A model generated the notes under the pieces. It was not told the origin of the DNA. It saw only the letters and a program-made list of their open reading frames with translations, and made no database searches. The translations under genes were made by a program, and so were the position numbers. 64,000 bases of DNA from Opitutia bacterium UBA7876 (GTDB lineage Bacteria; Verrucomicrobiota; Verrucomicrobiia; Opitutales; Seribacteraceae), in the NCBI GenBank assembly GCA_002500665.1, contig DLRY01000058.1, positions 16,985 to 80,984 of the forward strand, read 5' to 3'. Below are positions 16,101 through 24,642 of the stretch, piece by piece. Positions within the stretch are counted from its first letter, which is position 1; each line of letters begins with the position of its first letter.

Positions 16101-16769
16101 TTACTTCCTGCAGTCGTGCATGACGCGCAACCAGATCTCCCTGAGGTCATGCAGCCGCAAGTTGGTTTCCTTGAAGTATTCCTCAAGGACCTTGTTGCTT
16201 TGATGGGAGAAGAGCCGGTTGATCCTAAGGGACTCGTTCAAGGCCGCGTGAGCTTTCTTGAGGTGGCAAACGGCAAGGAGATAGTCGCCCAAGTCGAGAC
16301 TGTTGGCGGCCAGAAGGCTATGTCTCTCCCCATCCGCCAAGCTGCCGCAGTAACTCCAGGCGACATGGGGTTTGGGTTGATCGCGATTGTGCCGCATGAG
16401 GTGCTCCCAGGCATTGCGAAGGTAGGCGTAAAGGGCGGTCGTGGCGATGTAGATGGGATGCCGGTGGATGGTATAGGGATCCATTTGCCGGACTTCCTCG
16501 ATGTCGATCGGCTTGATCTGCCTCATTTGCTCCTCGTCCAGTTCGAGGTCGTCGATGGAAGCCCAGTCTTCCTGCTGCCAGCCCATAAGGGCGGCGATCG
16601 CATCGAGTCGGTCGGGATCGCTCTTGGTTTTGTTATAAGCCGAAATGAACCTCGATACCTCCTTGTCCGACTTGCGCAGAAACTTCTGCCAGTCAGCCTC
16701 GTTCCAGGCTATGTCCTCGTTCTCCTCCCAATCTCCTTCGCTGTTACCGTCGAATTCGTATTGGCTCAT
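16101..16769 (-). CDS. conserved-looking hypothetical protein
   Basis: This 222-residue soluble protein has no signal peptide or membrane helix and matches no family I recognise. The first 100 residues are acidic and Trp-rich (for example DWEENEDIAWNEADWQKFL). The second half is mainly helical, with two His/Arg-rich helices and a TPR-like region at about 145-190 (LDLGDYLLAVCHLKKAHAALNESLRI). It is monocistronic: a strong terminator follows it, and the acylphosphatase gene diverges from its start across 115 bases. ATG start. Confidence 0.6.
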   Translation of the reverse strand: MSQYEFDGNSEGDWEENEDIAWNEADWQKFLRKSDKEVSRFISAYNKTKSDPDRLDAIAALMGWQQEDWASIDDLELDEEQMRQIKPIDIEEVRQMDPYTIHRHPIYIATTALYAYLRNAWEHLMRHNRDQPKPHVAWSYCGSLADGERHSLLAANSLDLGDYLLAVCHLKKAHAALNESLRINRLFSHQSNKVLEEYFKETNLRLHDLREIWLRVMHDCRK

Positions 16770-16884
16770 TGCTGTGCTGGTGCGTTAAGGGTGGTTGAGT
16801 TCATTGGGAACGAATAACTTTTCACTCGTACCGACCCCGAGGTCAATTAGTTTTTATTTTAAACTTAAAAAAGTAGTTTTTGTT

Positions 16885-17175
16885 ATGGCAGAGAAATCAA
16901 AATACTACAGGGTTCGGATCGTTTATTCCGGGCGCGTGCAGGGGGTGGGTTTCCGTTGGCAGGTCGAGAGGGAGGCAAGTGGATTCGAGGTCACCGGTTT
17001 CGTGAGGAACCTGTCCGACGGCACTGTTGAAATGATGGTGGAGGGAAAAAGAGTTGAGACTTGCAGAATGATCGAGGCGGTGGAGAGGAGGCTGAGGGAC
17101 TATTGGAAATCGAAGACGGAGGATGAAAGGGAAGGGGAGCCCCAGTTCGATGGCTTCTCAATCTGCTGCCTTTGA
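16885..17175 (+). CDS. acylphosphatase
   Basis: This 96-residue protein is predicted to hydrolyse carboxyl-phosphate bonds. The signature GRVQGVGFRW lies at about residues 16-25, with the phosphate-binding Arg, and GFVRNLSDGTVEMMVEG at about 40-56 supplies the catalytic Asn. The size is typical of the family. I use the ATG at 16885 (MAEKSKYYRVRIVY), because the longer open frame from 16795 runs through non-coding, AT-rich upstream sequence. The gene tail overlaps the convergent squalene-cyclase-repeat gene by 18 bases. Confidence 0.9.
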   Translation: MAEKSKYYRVRIVYSGRVQGVGFRWQVEREASGFEVTGFVRNLSDGTVEMMVEGKRVETCRMIEAVERRLRDYWKSKTEDEREGEPQFDGFSICCL

Positions 17176-18354
17176 AGGCAGGCAGCGCCTCAAGCTTAGA
17201 AGGGCCATGGCGGTGCCGTATTGCTGGTGATAGTCGTAAAAGGGGAAATCCCACCAGGATCCGTCCTTTTCCTGCAGGGGTACGAGAATCGCCGCGAGGC
17301 CCCGTTTGTAGACGGGCTGGTCCTTGGCCTTTAGAGTCTCGATGCAGAAGGAAGCGTAAAGGTGACCGTAGTAGAAAAAGTAGCCCGCAACCGCAGCCCA
17401 CGACTCATGAGGTATCGGACGTTTGCGTCCCATGTCCAGCCAGCCATTTCGCTTGATCAGGCGGTCGAGGCAGATCTTGTGTACTTGATCGGTCACGGTT
17501 TCGTCCCCCCACAGTTGAAGAGCGACGTTACAGGCATGTGACCGTCCCAAGCTGCCGGCTGGTCTGTTGATGCCGCGTCGCGGCTTGTATTTCAAGTACT
17601 CTCCATAGAGGTAACTGTGATCGGGCAACCTTTGGCGCTGGATGGCGGCAATCGCCCGATCGGACAGTTTCTTTGGAATTTCAATGCCCCGCTCCTGGGC
17701 TTCCTTCAAGGCGACCAGTCCGGTTGCATTGACGAAAGAAATGGAGGATCCGGATGGCTGCTTGGTCTGGAGGTTGAAATCGTAGTAACCCCATCCGCCG
17801 TCCACCGATTCGTATTTTTGAAGCATTTTGACCTGCTGGATCATGACCTCCTCGATTTTTTGCTTCTTTTCGGATTCTCTTGCCTTACTGTGCATTCTCG
17901 AGAGGGCCTGCAGCCCGTAGCAATGGGCCCAGACGTTGTAAACGGCCATTGGGGTTGCCCGGCGCAGGTTGGGCAGATTCTCAAGCAGGTGATCCTGGGC
18001 TCTGCCAATGGTTTCGATGTATTCTTCGTCGTCCCCCTTGTTCTCGATCAAGGCGCAAATCGACAAGGCCGTCACGGCGAGACGGAAAGCCCTGTGGGAG
18101 CCCGGGACGGGGGCGAAAATATTGAGCCCCTTGGTCTGGCGGGCCGAACCCCACGAGCCGTCCTTATTCTGGATTTTACGAAGGAACTCACATCCCCGGT
18201 CGATGGATTTTGAGATTTGGGCCTCGGACGGTGCAACAACAGGGAGAGAGGCGTTTTCATCCTTTCCGCCGAGGAAAGGCAGGCAGGTGAGGGACATGGC
18301 AACCAGGCAAGCGGAAGGCGGCCTGCGGAAAAATCTCTTCCGGAAAGGGATCAA
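17158..18354 (-). CDS. exported squalene-cyclase-repeat (prenyltransferase-like) protein
   Basis: The 398-residue protein begins with a basic n-region (FRKRFFRR) and a hydrophobic segment, suggesting export. The body is an alpha/alpha toroid of squalene-hopene-cyclase/prenyltransferase-type repeats: FLRKIQNKDGSWGS near residue 55, VDGGWGYYDF near 185 and EKDGSWWDFPFYDYHQQYGTA near 370. I do not see the D-x-D-D catalytic acid of terpene cyclases, so it may be a non-enzymatic binding protein, as is common in Verrucomicrobiota and Planctomycetota. The start codon appears to be TTG at 18354, sharing TTGA with the stop of the upstream gene; an ATG at 18297 is an alternative but leaves too short a signal peptide. 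Confidence 0.72.
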   Translation of the reverse strand: MIPFRKRFFRRPPSACLVAMSLTCLPFLGGKDENASLPVVAPSEAQISKSIDRGCEFLRKIQNKDGSWGSARQTKGLNIFAPVPGSHRAFRLAVTALSICALIENKGDDEEYIETIGRAQDHLLENLPNLRRATPMAVYNVWAHCYGLQALSRMHSKARESEKKQKIEEVMIQQVKMLQKYESVDGGWGYYDFNLQTKQPSGSSISFVNATGLVALKEAQERGIEIPKKLSDRAIAAIQRQRLPDHSYLYGEYLKYKPRRGINRPAGSLGRSHACNVALQLWGDETVTDQVHKICLDRLIKRNGWLDMGRKRPIPHESWAAVAGYFFYYGHLYASFCIETLKAKDQPVYKRGLAAILVPLQEKDGSWWDFPFYDYHQQYGTAMALLSLRRCLPSKAAD

Positions 18355-19868
18355 GACTTCGGTTTCTCAGTCAGGACTTTGACCCCGGGGCGGATGCCCT
18401 TGAGGATTTCCACCCTTTCACCCGATCTTTTTCCAACCTCGACGGTCTTCTTTCTGGGCTTGTCCTTGCCTGGAAGGTAGACGAATTTCGAATCGGGATC
18501 GGCATCCTCGCTGAATACGGCCGAGGAGGGAAGGGTGAGGGCGTCGGGGTTTTCGTAGGTCACGACCTTGAGGGTACAGGCCGTTCCCGGAAGGGGGAGT
18601 TTTTCTCCCTCCGGTATCGCTACTTCCACGGTCAAATCGTAGATGCCGGGGTTGATGGGAATTTCCCCTATCTTGGTCAGGCAGGCTTCCAGCTTGTCCT
18701 TGGGTTTGGCGGAGCGCAGGACCTTGCCCTTCATTCCGACGTGAACCTCGTGGAGGTATTTCTCGGAGAGGGAGATCCGTACCTGGGTACTCTTGTGCGG
18801 CAGGATGGTCAGGAATTCCTCGTGGGACTTGATGATTCCGGATTTCCTGAGCTTTGGCTCGAGGATGGTAGTCCCGGACCATTTTCCCTTCTTGAAGGTG
18901 CCCCAATAGAGAATGCCTGCAGCGGGAGCGACGGGCTTGAGTTGTCTCATGTCGAACTCAAGCTCCTTCTTGATTCGGAGGAGCTTGGTCTTTTCCTCAT
19001 TCAGCTTATCCATCTCGAGCCTTTTCTTCTTCAGCTCAAGGGGCATGATCTTACGGAGCGTCGACATGGAGAGTTTCTTGCGGTTGAAGGAATCTTCCAC
19101 CGCGACTACCTCACGGGGAACGAGAATCTGGTGAAAACGTTCGTTCCTGTTGATCGCTCCCTCGAGCATGAATTTCGCCCGGTTTACCTGGTTTTGTGTT
19201 CTCTGAAGGATAATTTCCTCGGTTTCCTCGGTGAGGTCGTCCGCCTCGTACATTTTCTTTAGCTGATTGAGTTCCTCGGTGGCGTAGGCCAAGCTGTCCC
19301 GATATGACTTCAGGGTCATGTCGGCAGCCTTCTTGTCGAAGGGCAGTTCGATCTCCTTGAAGCGTTCGAAATCCTGTTTGACGTATCCTTCCACCCGTTC
19401 CAGTTCCTCCTTCTCCATTGGAGCGAGAGCCTCGTCGAGTTTGAGCTCGGACGAGAGGACCTGCCTGTCCAGTTCCACCATCGAGAGATCGAAGTTCACT
19501 AGGTCCATTCGACGGGATATCTTTTCCTGTTCCAGGCCCAGCAGGAGGTCGCCCTTCTTAACTTTTCTGCCTTGAATCGGGGGCGTGGTAACTTTGATTT
19601 CGGGCCAGTTCTTGGTATCGATGGAGATGGGCACGGCATCAGGGTCCTCGAAGAAACCCTTCAGAGAAAGCTCGATGCGTATATGCTTCTTTTCAGGAGT
19701 CGTGGTCTTGGGTCTCTCCTTTTCATCCTTCTTGGGTTCCTCCTTCTTGGAGGTTGCGTTGCCTTCCTTGTCGTCGCAGAGGAAGAGCTCAGGAGAATTC
19801 GCGTGGGTCCTAGGCCCGACCGTCGACGAGATCAGAAGGGCGGTAAGTAAGAGAATGTCCTTTTTCAT
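18351..19868 (-). CDS. HlyD-like membrane-fusion/periplasmic adaptor protein
   Basis: This 505-residue exported protein resembles the periplasmic adaptor subunits of efflux and secretion systems. A signal peptide (about 1-23) is followed by a Lys/Glu-rich linker, a first lipoyl-like half (PPIQGRKVKKGDLLLGLE near 98), a long coiled coil at about 115-305, and a second lipoyl half with SGTTILEP and beta-barrel segments to the C-terminus (KVEILKGIRPGVKVL-type ending). No inner-membrane pump or outer-membrane channel gene is adjacent. Instead its stop overlaps the start of the squalene-cyclase-repeat gene by four bases, so the two are probably made together. The long acidic linker is unusual for the family. 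Confidence 0.7.
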   Translation of the reverse strand: MKKDILLLTALLISSTVGPRTHANSPELFLCDDKEGNATSKKEEPKKDEKERPKTTTPEKKHIRIELSLKGFFEDPDAVPISIDTKNWPEIKVTTPPIQGRKVKKGDLLLGLEQEKISRRMDLVNFDLSMVELDRQVLSSELKLDEALAPMEKEELERVEGYVKQDFERFKEIELPFDKKAADMTLKSYRDSLAYATEELNQLKKMYEADDLTEETEEIILQRTQNQVNRAKFMLEGAINRNERFHQILVPREVVAVEDSFNRKKLSMSTLRKIMPLELKKKRLEMDKLNEEKTKLLRIKKELEFDMRQLKPVAPAAGILYWGTFKKGKWSGTTILEPKLRKSGIIKSHEEFLTILPHKSTQVRISLSEKYLHEVHVGMKGKVLRSAKPKDKLEACLTKIGEIPINPGIYDLTVEVAIPEGEKLPLPGTACTLKVVTYENPDALTLPSSAVFSEDADPDSKFVYLPGKDKPRKKTVEVGKRSGERVEILKGIRPGVKVLTEKPKS

Positions 19869-19929
19869 GGGATATCCAAGTCCATCTTCCTTTGAGATTT
19901 GGGCAAGGATAAAAGCGCGTCTGGAAGGG

Positions 19930-21195
19930 TTACGCTGGAGGCGGGGACGGTTTAGAGAGGCTCGAGTCGGTCGGGAGTTGGAAGGCCCGCAGACCGAAGG
20001 TCCCGAGCGAGGCGAGAAGGTGATCGAAGAGATCCCCCTGTATGCTCTCGTAGTGGACCCACCTGACGTCCTTGACGAAGACGTAGATTTCGATGGGCAC
20101 CCCTCTCTCGGTCGGCGCGAGTTGCCTGACTAGAAAGGTCATTTCCTCCTGATGAATCTGGGAGTTGGATCTTAGGTAGGCGTGACAATAGGCTCGGAAG
20201 GTGCCGACGTTGGTCAGGTTGCGCTGGTTGAGGGATAACGCGTCCCCCTTTCCCTCTTCTCCGATCTCCTCGATCTTTCCCTCGAGGTAGTCTCGAATGA
20301 GATCGATCTTCATCAACTTGTTCAAGGTAGCCTTGTCGAGGAAGCGAATGGTTGAAATATCTATGAAAATGCTCCTCTTGATTCTTCGTCCGCCCGATTC
20401 GCTCATGCCTCGCCAGTTCTTGAAGGCGTCGGAGACCAAGGCATGGGATGGAATGGAGGTAATAGTCTTGTCCCAGTTCTGGACCTTCACGGTGGTCAGG
20501 GAAACTTCGATGACGTCTCCGTCAGCCCCGTACTTGGGCATTTCGATCCAGTCGCCGAGGCGTACCATCTTATTGAGGGAAAGCTGTATGCCCGCAACCA
20601 GCCCGAGGATTGAATCCTTGAATACGAGAAGAAGGATTGCGGTCAAGGCTCCCAGTCCGGAGAAGAAATAGAGGGGGGACTTGTCCAGTAGAATGGAAAG
20701 GATGAAAATGAGGCCGGAGGCATTGATGACGATCTTGGCCGCTTGGCAAATGCCCTTGAGGGCCAGCTTTTCCGAGAGCTCGCTGTGCTGGTAGAGCTTG
20801 AGGCCTGTGTTGATCACGGCATCGATGACCCAGAGTCCGATAAGGACGAGGTAGAGGTTGACCATTTTCTCGATCAGGGATCCAAGGGTGGGGGAGTCGG
20901 TGAATGCTACCGAGCTAAGGGCGCTTATGACGAAGGCCGGAGCGAGGTGGGCAAGCCTGTGGTAAAACCTTTCCTCGAGGAGGTACTTGCCGATTTTGGT
21001 CTTGGTTTTTTCCGTTAGGGAACGGGTGAAGCGGAGTACGAAGCGCTTGACCAGAAAGTTCGAGATCCATGCCGCGAGCAGGATCACCAAGAACACTAGG
21101 ACGGAATAGATCATGTAAAGGCTCTCCACGCTCAAGTGGAGGTACTCGGGCACCTGCTCGATGAAGCGCTCTCTGAATTCTTGAAAGGGGTTCAT
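19930..21195 (-). CDS. MscS-family mechanosensitive channel
   Basis: The 421-residue protein has four or five membrane segments in its first 190 residues (about 27-50, 75-95, 105-130, 150-170 and 175-195). The pore-lining helix and beta domain follow: LVFKDSILGLVAGIQLSLNKMVRLGDWIEM at about 190-220 carries the MscS signature, and the next strand includes VQNWDKTITSIPSHAL. The C-terminal domain is larger than in minimal MscS and resembles YbdG-type channels. The channel is expected to relieve hypo-osmotic shock in the inner membrane. A terminator for the preceding gene lies just upstream of the ATG, so this gene needs its own promoter. Confidence 0.87.
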   Translation of the reverse strand: MNPFQEFRERFIEQVPEYLHLSVESLYMIYSVLVFLVILLAAWISNFLVKRFVLRFTRSLTEKTKTKIGKYLLEERFYHRLAHLAPAFVISALSSVAFTDSPTLGSLIEKMVNLYLVLIGLWVIDAVINTGLKLYQHSELSEKLALKGICQAAKIVINASGLIFILSILLDKSPLYFFSGLGALTAILLLVFKDSILGLVAGIQLSLNKMVRLGDWIEMPKYGADGDVIEVSLTTVKVQNWDKTITSIPSHALVSDAFKNWRGMSESGGRRIKRSIFIDISTIRFLDKATLNKLMKIDLIRDYLEGKIEEIGEEGKGDALSLNQRNLTNVGTFRAYCHAYLRSNSQIHQEEMTFLVRQLAPTERGVPIEIYVFVKDVRWVHYESIQGDLFDHLLASLGTFGLRAFQLPTDSSLSKPSPPPA

Positions 21196-21206
21196 GCCTC
21201 TAAACG

Positions 21207-21228
21207 AAAAAAGACCCCCGTGGGGGTC
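21207..21228 (-). terminator. intrinsic terminator
   Basis: GACCCCC and GGGGGTC (21213-21228) form a seven-base-pair stem with a two-base apex. On the minus strand it is followed by TTTTTTCG. It lies between the stop of the coiled-coil protein gene at 21262 and the mscS start at 21195, and should end the transcript that includes the coiled-coil gene. Confidence 0.85.
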
Positions 21229-21261
21229 ACGATCAGAAATGGGATAAGGTGTTAGGAAAAG

Positions 21262-22044
21262 TTATTTGAGCTGGTCGACTTCAAGCGGGAAGCTGATCTT
21301 GTTGCCATTGCGGGCAATCATTCGCAGGACCGCTTGCATTCCCTTGTTGAGAAGGTATTCGGGCTCCAGGCCGAGGGACTTGGCACACTCTTCGAGGCTG
21401 GCTGCCGTGACGTCCGAGCAGAGCTCCAGCCTATTTTCTTCGGGCAACTGGGATGGAGGGGCTTCCTCGGTTGCGACGCTAGCGACGGAGAGTTCCTCCT
21501 CTTGATCGGTTTCGATTCTATTGGATGGGGACTTCATAAGCACTGGGGTGGGGGATGACTCCACGGAAGCGTGAAGCTGTGGATCGGTATCGGAGAGGGG
21601 TGAGGATTCGCCCTCTGAAAGAGGCGATGAGGCTTCAATAGCCAAGTCCGGCAACTCATCTTCCGAGGAGGGTTCCTCAAAGTCGGTTTCGGAGTACTGG
21701 CCGCCATTCAGTTTCCTTCCGAGTTCCTCGAGGTATTCCTCCTGCTCAAGGGCCTCCAGGCGTTCCTGGGCAAGTCCCAGTTTCTCGTCCACGGTCGAAA
21801 TGGTTTCCTCGAGCGAGTCGACTTCGTCTTCCACCAGTTCGGAGGAGACGCTAAGACCTTCCTGGAGGGAAGAGATTCTTTTCTCCAGGGCTTCCTTCTG
21901 GGCATGAACCTCATCGATCAAGGCGCTCGTTTCATCCCGCTTGCGGGCAACCTTGAGCTTTCCCTCTAGTTCTTCCCTTTGCTTGGACAACTCGCCAATC
22001 GCCCATTTAAGTGAAGAAGCCTTGCCATCTGATTTGCTATCCAT
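21262..22044 (-). CDS. acidic coiled-coil hypothetical protein
   Basis: This 260-residue cytoplasmic protein has no recognised family. Residues 15-115 form a continuous heptad-rich coiled coil (EELEGKLKVARKRDE, VDEKLGLAQERLEAL). Residues 120-205 are acidic and Ser/Pro-rich and probably disordered. A compact helical C-terminal domain (about 210-260, with SLGLEPEYLLNKGMQAVLRMIARNG) could be a DNA- or protein-binding helix bundle; that is inference only. It follows the last glycan-cluster gene by about 70 bases on the same strand and ends at a strong terminator, so it could be the last gene of that long transcription unit or a separate gene. Confidence 0.6.
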   Translation of the reverse strand: MDSKSDGKASSLKWAIGELSKQREELEGKLKVARKRDETSALIDEVHAQKEALEKRISSLQEGLSVSSELVEDEVDSLEETISTVDEKLGLAQERLEALEQEEYLEELGRKLNGGQYSETDFEEPSSEDELPDLAIEASSPLSEGESSPLSDTDPQLHASVESSPTPVLMKSPSNRIETDQEEELSVASVATEEAPPSQLPEENRLELCSDVTAASLEECAKSLGLEPEYLLNKGMQAVLRMIARNGNKISFPLEVDQLK

Positions 22045-22115
22045 CTCTTTACGAGGAGTTTTCTAAGAGTAGAAACCGTTCATGCGCAATCATTTTTGAC
22101 GGATAAAGGTAGTTT

Positions 22116-23132
22116 TTAGGCACCATGGGTCGCTTCAATTGCCTTGATTCTATCCAGGATTCTTTGGCTGGCCTGTGGCGAACCATAGCGTTCGCAGAGG
22201 AATTTCCTGGCCGAAGCGGTCATGGACTGTCTTTCTTCGGGGCGGAGCGCGAGAAAGCCCAAAAGGGCTTCCTTGATCTGATCGGGTGGGGAAAAGGCGC
22301 ACTTTTGGCCAGCTGCGAAAAATTTCGGGTCACTCGAGAAAGGCTGTAGAATCTCTTCGTGGGCCATTCGTACGAAGCAACCCTCGCCAAGTAGGGACTC
22401 GTGGCCACCCCAGAAATTAGTGCAGACAGGCAGTCCCGACATGATGGCCTCGGCAACGGGAAGCCCAAGGCCCTCGCCCAAGCTGGCGCTTACGAAGCAA
22501 TCGTGGCGTCGATATTCCGACAATAGTTTTTCACGCGACCATTTTTCTTTGATTAAAATAATATCATCTCGAGGGCTTTCCCATTCGCATGAAGGGGATG
22601 TCTTGATCGTAAGTAATGCCTCGCCTCCTTGGGGAAAGGCCTTCATGAATCCATGGATTAGTAGATGATGTCCCTTTCTGAAATGCGGTTCGCCAACAAA
22701 ATAAAACTTTGGTTTAAGTGAGAGGTTCCAGTTCTTCTTTTTAGGAATATTTTCAGAATCCAAGGCAGGAGGAAGTTTGAAAACAGGTACATTTAACCCT
22801 CCTCTTTTAAGCACTTCCAAAACATGATCGGTTGTTGTCCAAATTTCATCAAACTTATTCAATGATTTAATCCAATTTTTTGGATATTCACTCCACTCAT
22901 GAGCGGGTAGCGCGATATTGTAGCTTCTATCTAACGTAACAAATGAATCTCCGAGAGTATTGTGGAAAACAACACCTCCCAATACCCTTTCAGAAAGAAT
23001 ATTTCTTTCTTTGATATTTCTGGGTGTTGGGAGATGCTCCACCTGTCCAAACTCTTGCAATGTTGTTTGGAAAAGTTTGCCGACAATTTCGTAACTTCCT
23101 CGATGAAAATCTGTCAGAATTAGCAAATCCAA
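22116..23132 (-). CDS. family 4-type (GT-B) glycosyltransferase
   Basis: This 338-residue enzyme is predicted to transfer a sugar from a nucleotide donor onto a growing glycan at the cytoplasmic face. The C-terminal donor-binding domain has KFYFVGEPHFRKGHH near residue 142 and the hallmark CFVSASLGEGLGLPVAEAIMSGLPVC near 210-235, with the E-x7-E motif of GT4 enzymes. The N-terminal domain begins with a Rossmann strand, DLLILTDFHRG. The only plausible start is a TTG at 23132, because an in-frame stop lies two codons upstream. It is the last glycosyltransferase gene of the cluster. Confidence 0.85.
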   Translation of the reverse strand: MDLLILTDFHRGSYEIVGKLFQTTLQEFGQVEHLPTPRNIKERNILSERVLGGVVFHNTLGDSFVTLDRSYNIALPAHEWSEYPKNWIKSLNKFDEIWTTTDHVLEVLKRGGLNVPVFKLPPALDSENIPKKKNWNLSLKPKFYFVGEPHFRKGHHLLIHGFMKAFPQGGEALLTIKTSPSCEWESPRDDIILIKEKWSREKLLSEYRRHDCFVSASLGEGLGLPVAEAIMSGLPVCTNFWGGHESLLGEGCFVRMAHEEILQPFSSDPKFFAAGQKCAFSPPDQIKEALLGFLALRPEERQSMTASARKFLCERYGSPQASQRILDRIKAIEATHGA

Positions 23133-23181
23133 TGAACTTTAGTTTTTATTTGAGACTTAGGCTTGGTAAAGAACCATATGC

Positions 23182-24438
23182 TTATGGCAGGCGAGTTAGT
23201 TCCTTTGCCCAAAAAGATATCCTGTTTGAAGATGGTCGCAATTCGTCCAATTTTGCGGCCATTTCCTGTTCAAAGGATTTGGACGATAATACAAAAAGAT
23301 CGATATGGGAATCTTCAAGGCAATCGATTTGTTTCAATTGCAAGCCTTGGAATTCGGTTCTTGCATCCGTTTGCGATACAACAATTCCACTGATTTTTGG
23401 CATTTTGAGACGGTTCCAAATTTCCAAAAAAAACAAAGTCTGGGTGCCTGCTCCAAAAATCATTATCTTGGGCTTCGGCAAATCCATTAAGAAACTAAGT
23501 TCATTATCTAGTTCCTCAAGTCGCCTGATCACGACACCTAAAATACCGGAATCCATATTTTTTTGTTCTGGAGCGATATTATCATTATGTCGATTGATCA
23601 GCATAGAAGATTTCTTTGGCAAGGAGTAAGACTCTTCCTCAAAGAGCGATTTTAGAGGATCTCCAAAAATGCCAAAAGCACCACTCTCCTTAAACCTGTG
23701 TCGTAAAGACTTTTTATAGTTCATTACTTCCTCGACCAAGTATTTCAAAACTGCTCGTTGTTTCTTTCGGTTCAAGAGGTTGGAATTCCCGTAAGAGTTA
23801 GAACTTAATCTGAAGCCAGTAATTGGATGAGGAACAAAGATTAGTCCGTCCCGCATTGCAATAGTCGTGAGACAAAGCCAATCAGCATGCCATCTTGCCT
23901 GATCTTTGAATCCTCCAACGGAGAGCACCGCATTTCTTTTAGTTATGCAGGCACTGGTTGGAATATTAAAGTCCGACTGCCAACAATCCAAGAGCTTATC
24001 GGGACAAAAGAAAGTTGTCTCCTTCGCAAGAGCCAAGGTTTCGCGCGTGCCTGCAGCGAGGTTGTTTTTAAAGAAGATTGTTTCTCCGCAAGCAATCGAG
24101 GCACGGGGGTATTGCTGGAAAGCAGTATGGGCATTTGAAATTGCATTTTGAATAAAAACATCGTCCGCTGCCCGGTAAATAATCAAGTCGCTTTGGGCTT
24201 CTCTAGTTCCTAAATTCATACAATAGTTTACACCGCGATTTTTCTGATTTCTAATGAGCCGAATGATAGGAATATCTTTACTTAACGAACTGATGATCTC
24301 CACACTGTTATCAGTAGAAGCATCGTCGATTACTAGAATCTCATCCGGGAGTACCGATTGAGATAATATAGACTCGATGGTTTCAGTAATTGAAACACCA
24401 TGATTGAAGTTGGGGATTATAACGCCGATAGTGGGCAT
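23182..24438 (-). CDS. family 2 glycosyltransferase with C-terminal extension
   Basis: About 418 residues from the ATG at 24438. The N-terminal 220 residues are a GT-A, family 2 glycosyltransferase: TIGVIIPNFNHG at the start, DEILVIDDASTDNS near residue 33 (first acidic motif), RNQKNRGVNYCMNLG near 62 and a second acidic AADDVF near 95. The C-terminal 170 residues include a Rossmann-like segment (PKPKIMIFGAGTQTLFFLEIWNRL near 320) of the kind seen fused to glycan enzymes, possibly for a second sugar-nucleotide step. A TTG at 24480 would add 14 residues without the family start. Confidence 0.82.
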   Translation of the reverse strand: MPTIGVIIPNFNHGVSITETIESILSQSVLPDEILVIDDASTDNSVEIISSLSKDIPIIRLIRNQKNRGVNYCMNLGTREAQSDLIIYRAADDVFIQNAISNAHTAFQQYPRASIACGETIFFKNNLAAGTRETLALAKETTFFCPDKLLDCWQSDFNIPTSACITKRNAVLSVGGFKDQARWHADWLCLTTIAMRDGLIFVPHPITGFRLSSNSYGNSNLLNRKKQRAVLKYLVEEVMNYKKSLRHRFKESGAFGIFGDPLKSLFEEESYSLPKKSSMLINRHNDNIAPEQKNMDSGILGVVIRRLEELDNELSFLMDLPKPKIMIFGAGTQTLFFLEIWNRLKMPKISGIVVSQTDARTEFQGLQLKQIDCLEDSHIDLFVLSSKSFEQEMAAKLDELRPSSNRISFWAKELTRLP

Positions 24439-24642
24439 TTTCGTAAGGATTTCTTTAAAATGGACTGTTCCTTTATCCAAAATGTGCTCTTGAGAACGAT
24501 TTCCTTTGACGGGAAATGGCTTTCACCGCGTCCCATGTATTAAGAAGGCGTCTACACGGCTGTTAATCGACCGCCCCGCTGCCCATAGCCAAGATTCATT
24601 CACCTCGCGAGAGGCAAGTTATGCGTTGCTGCTCCATCCGGT

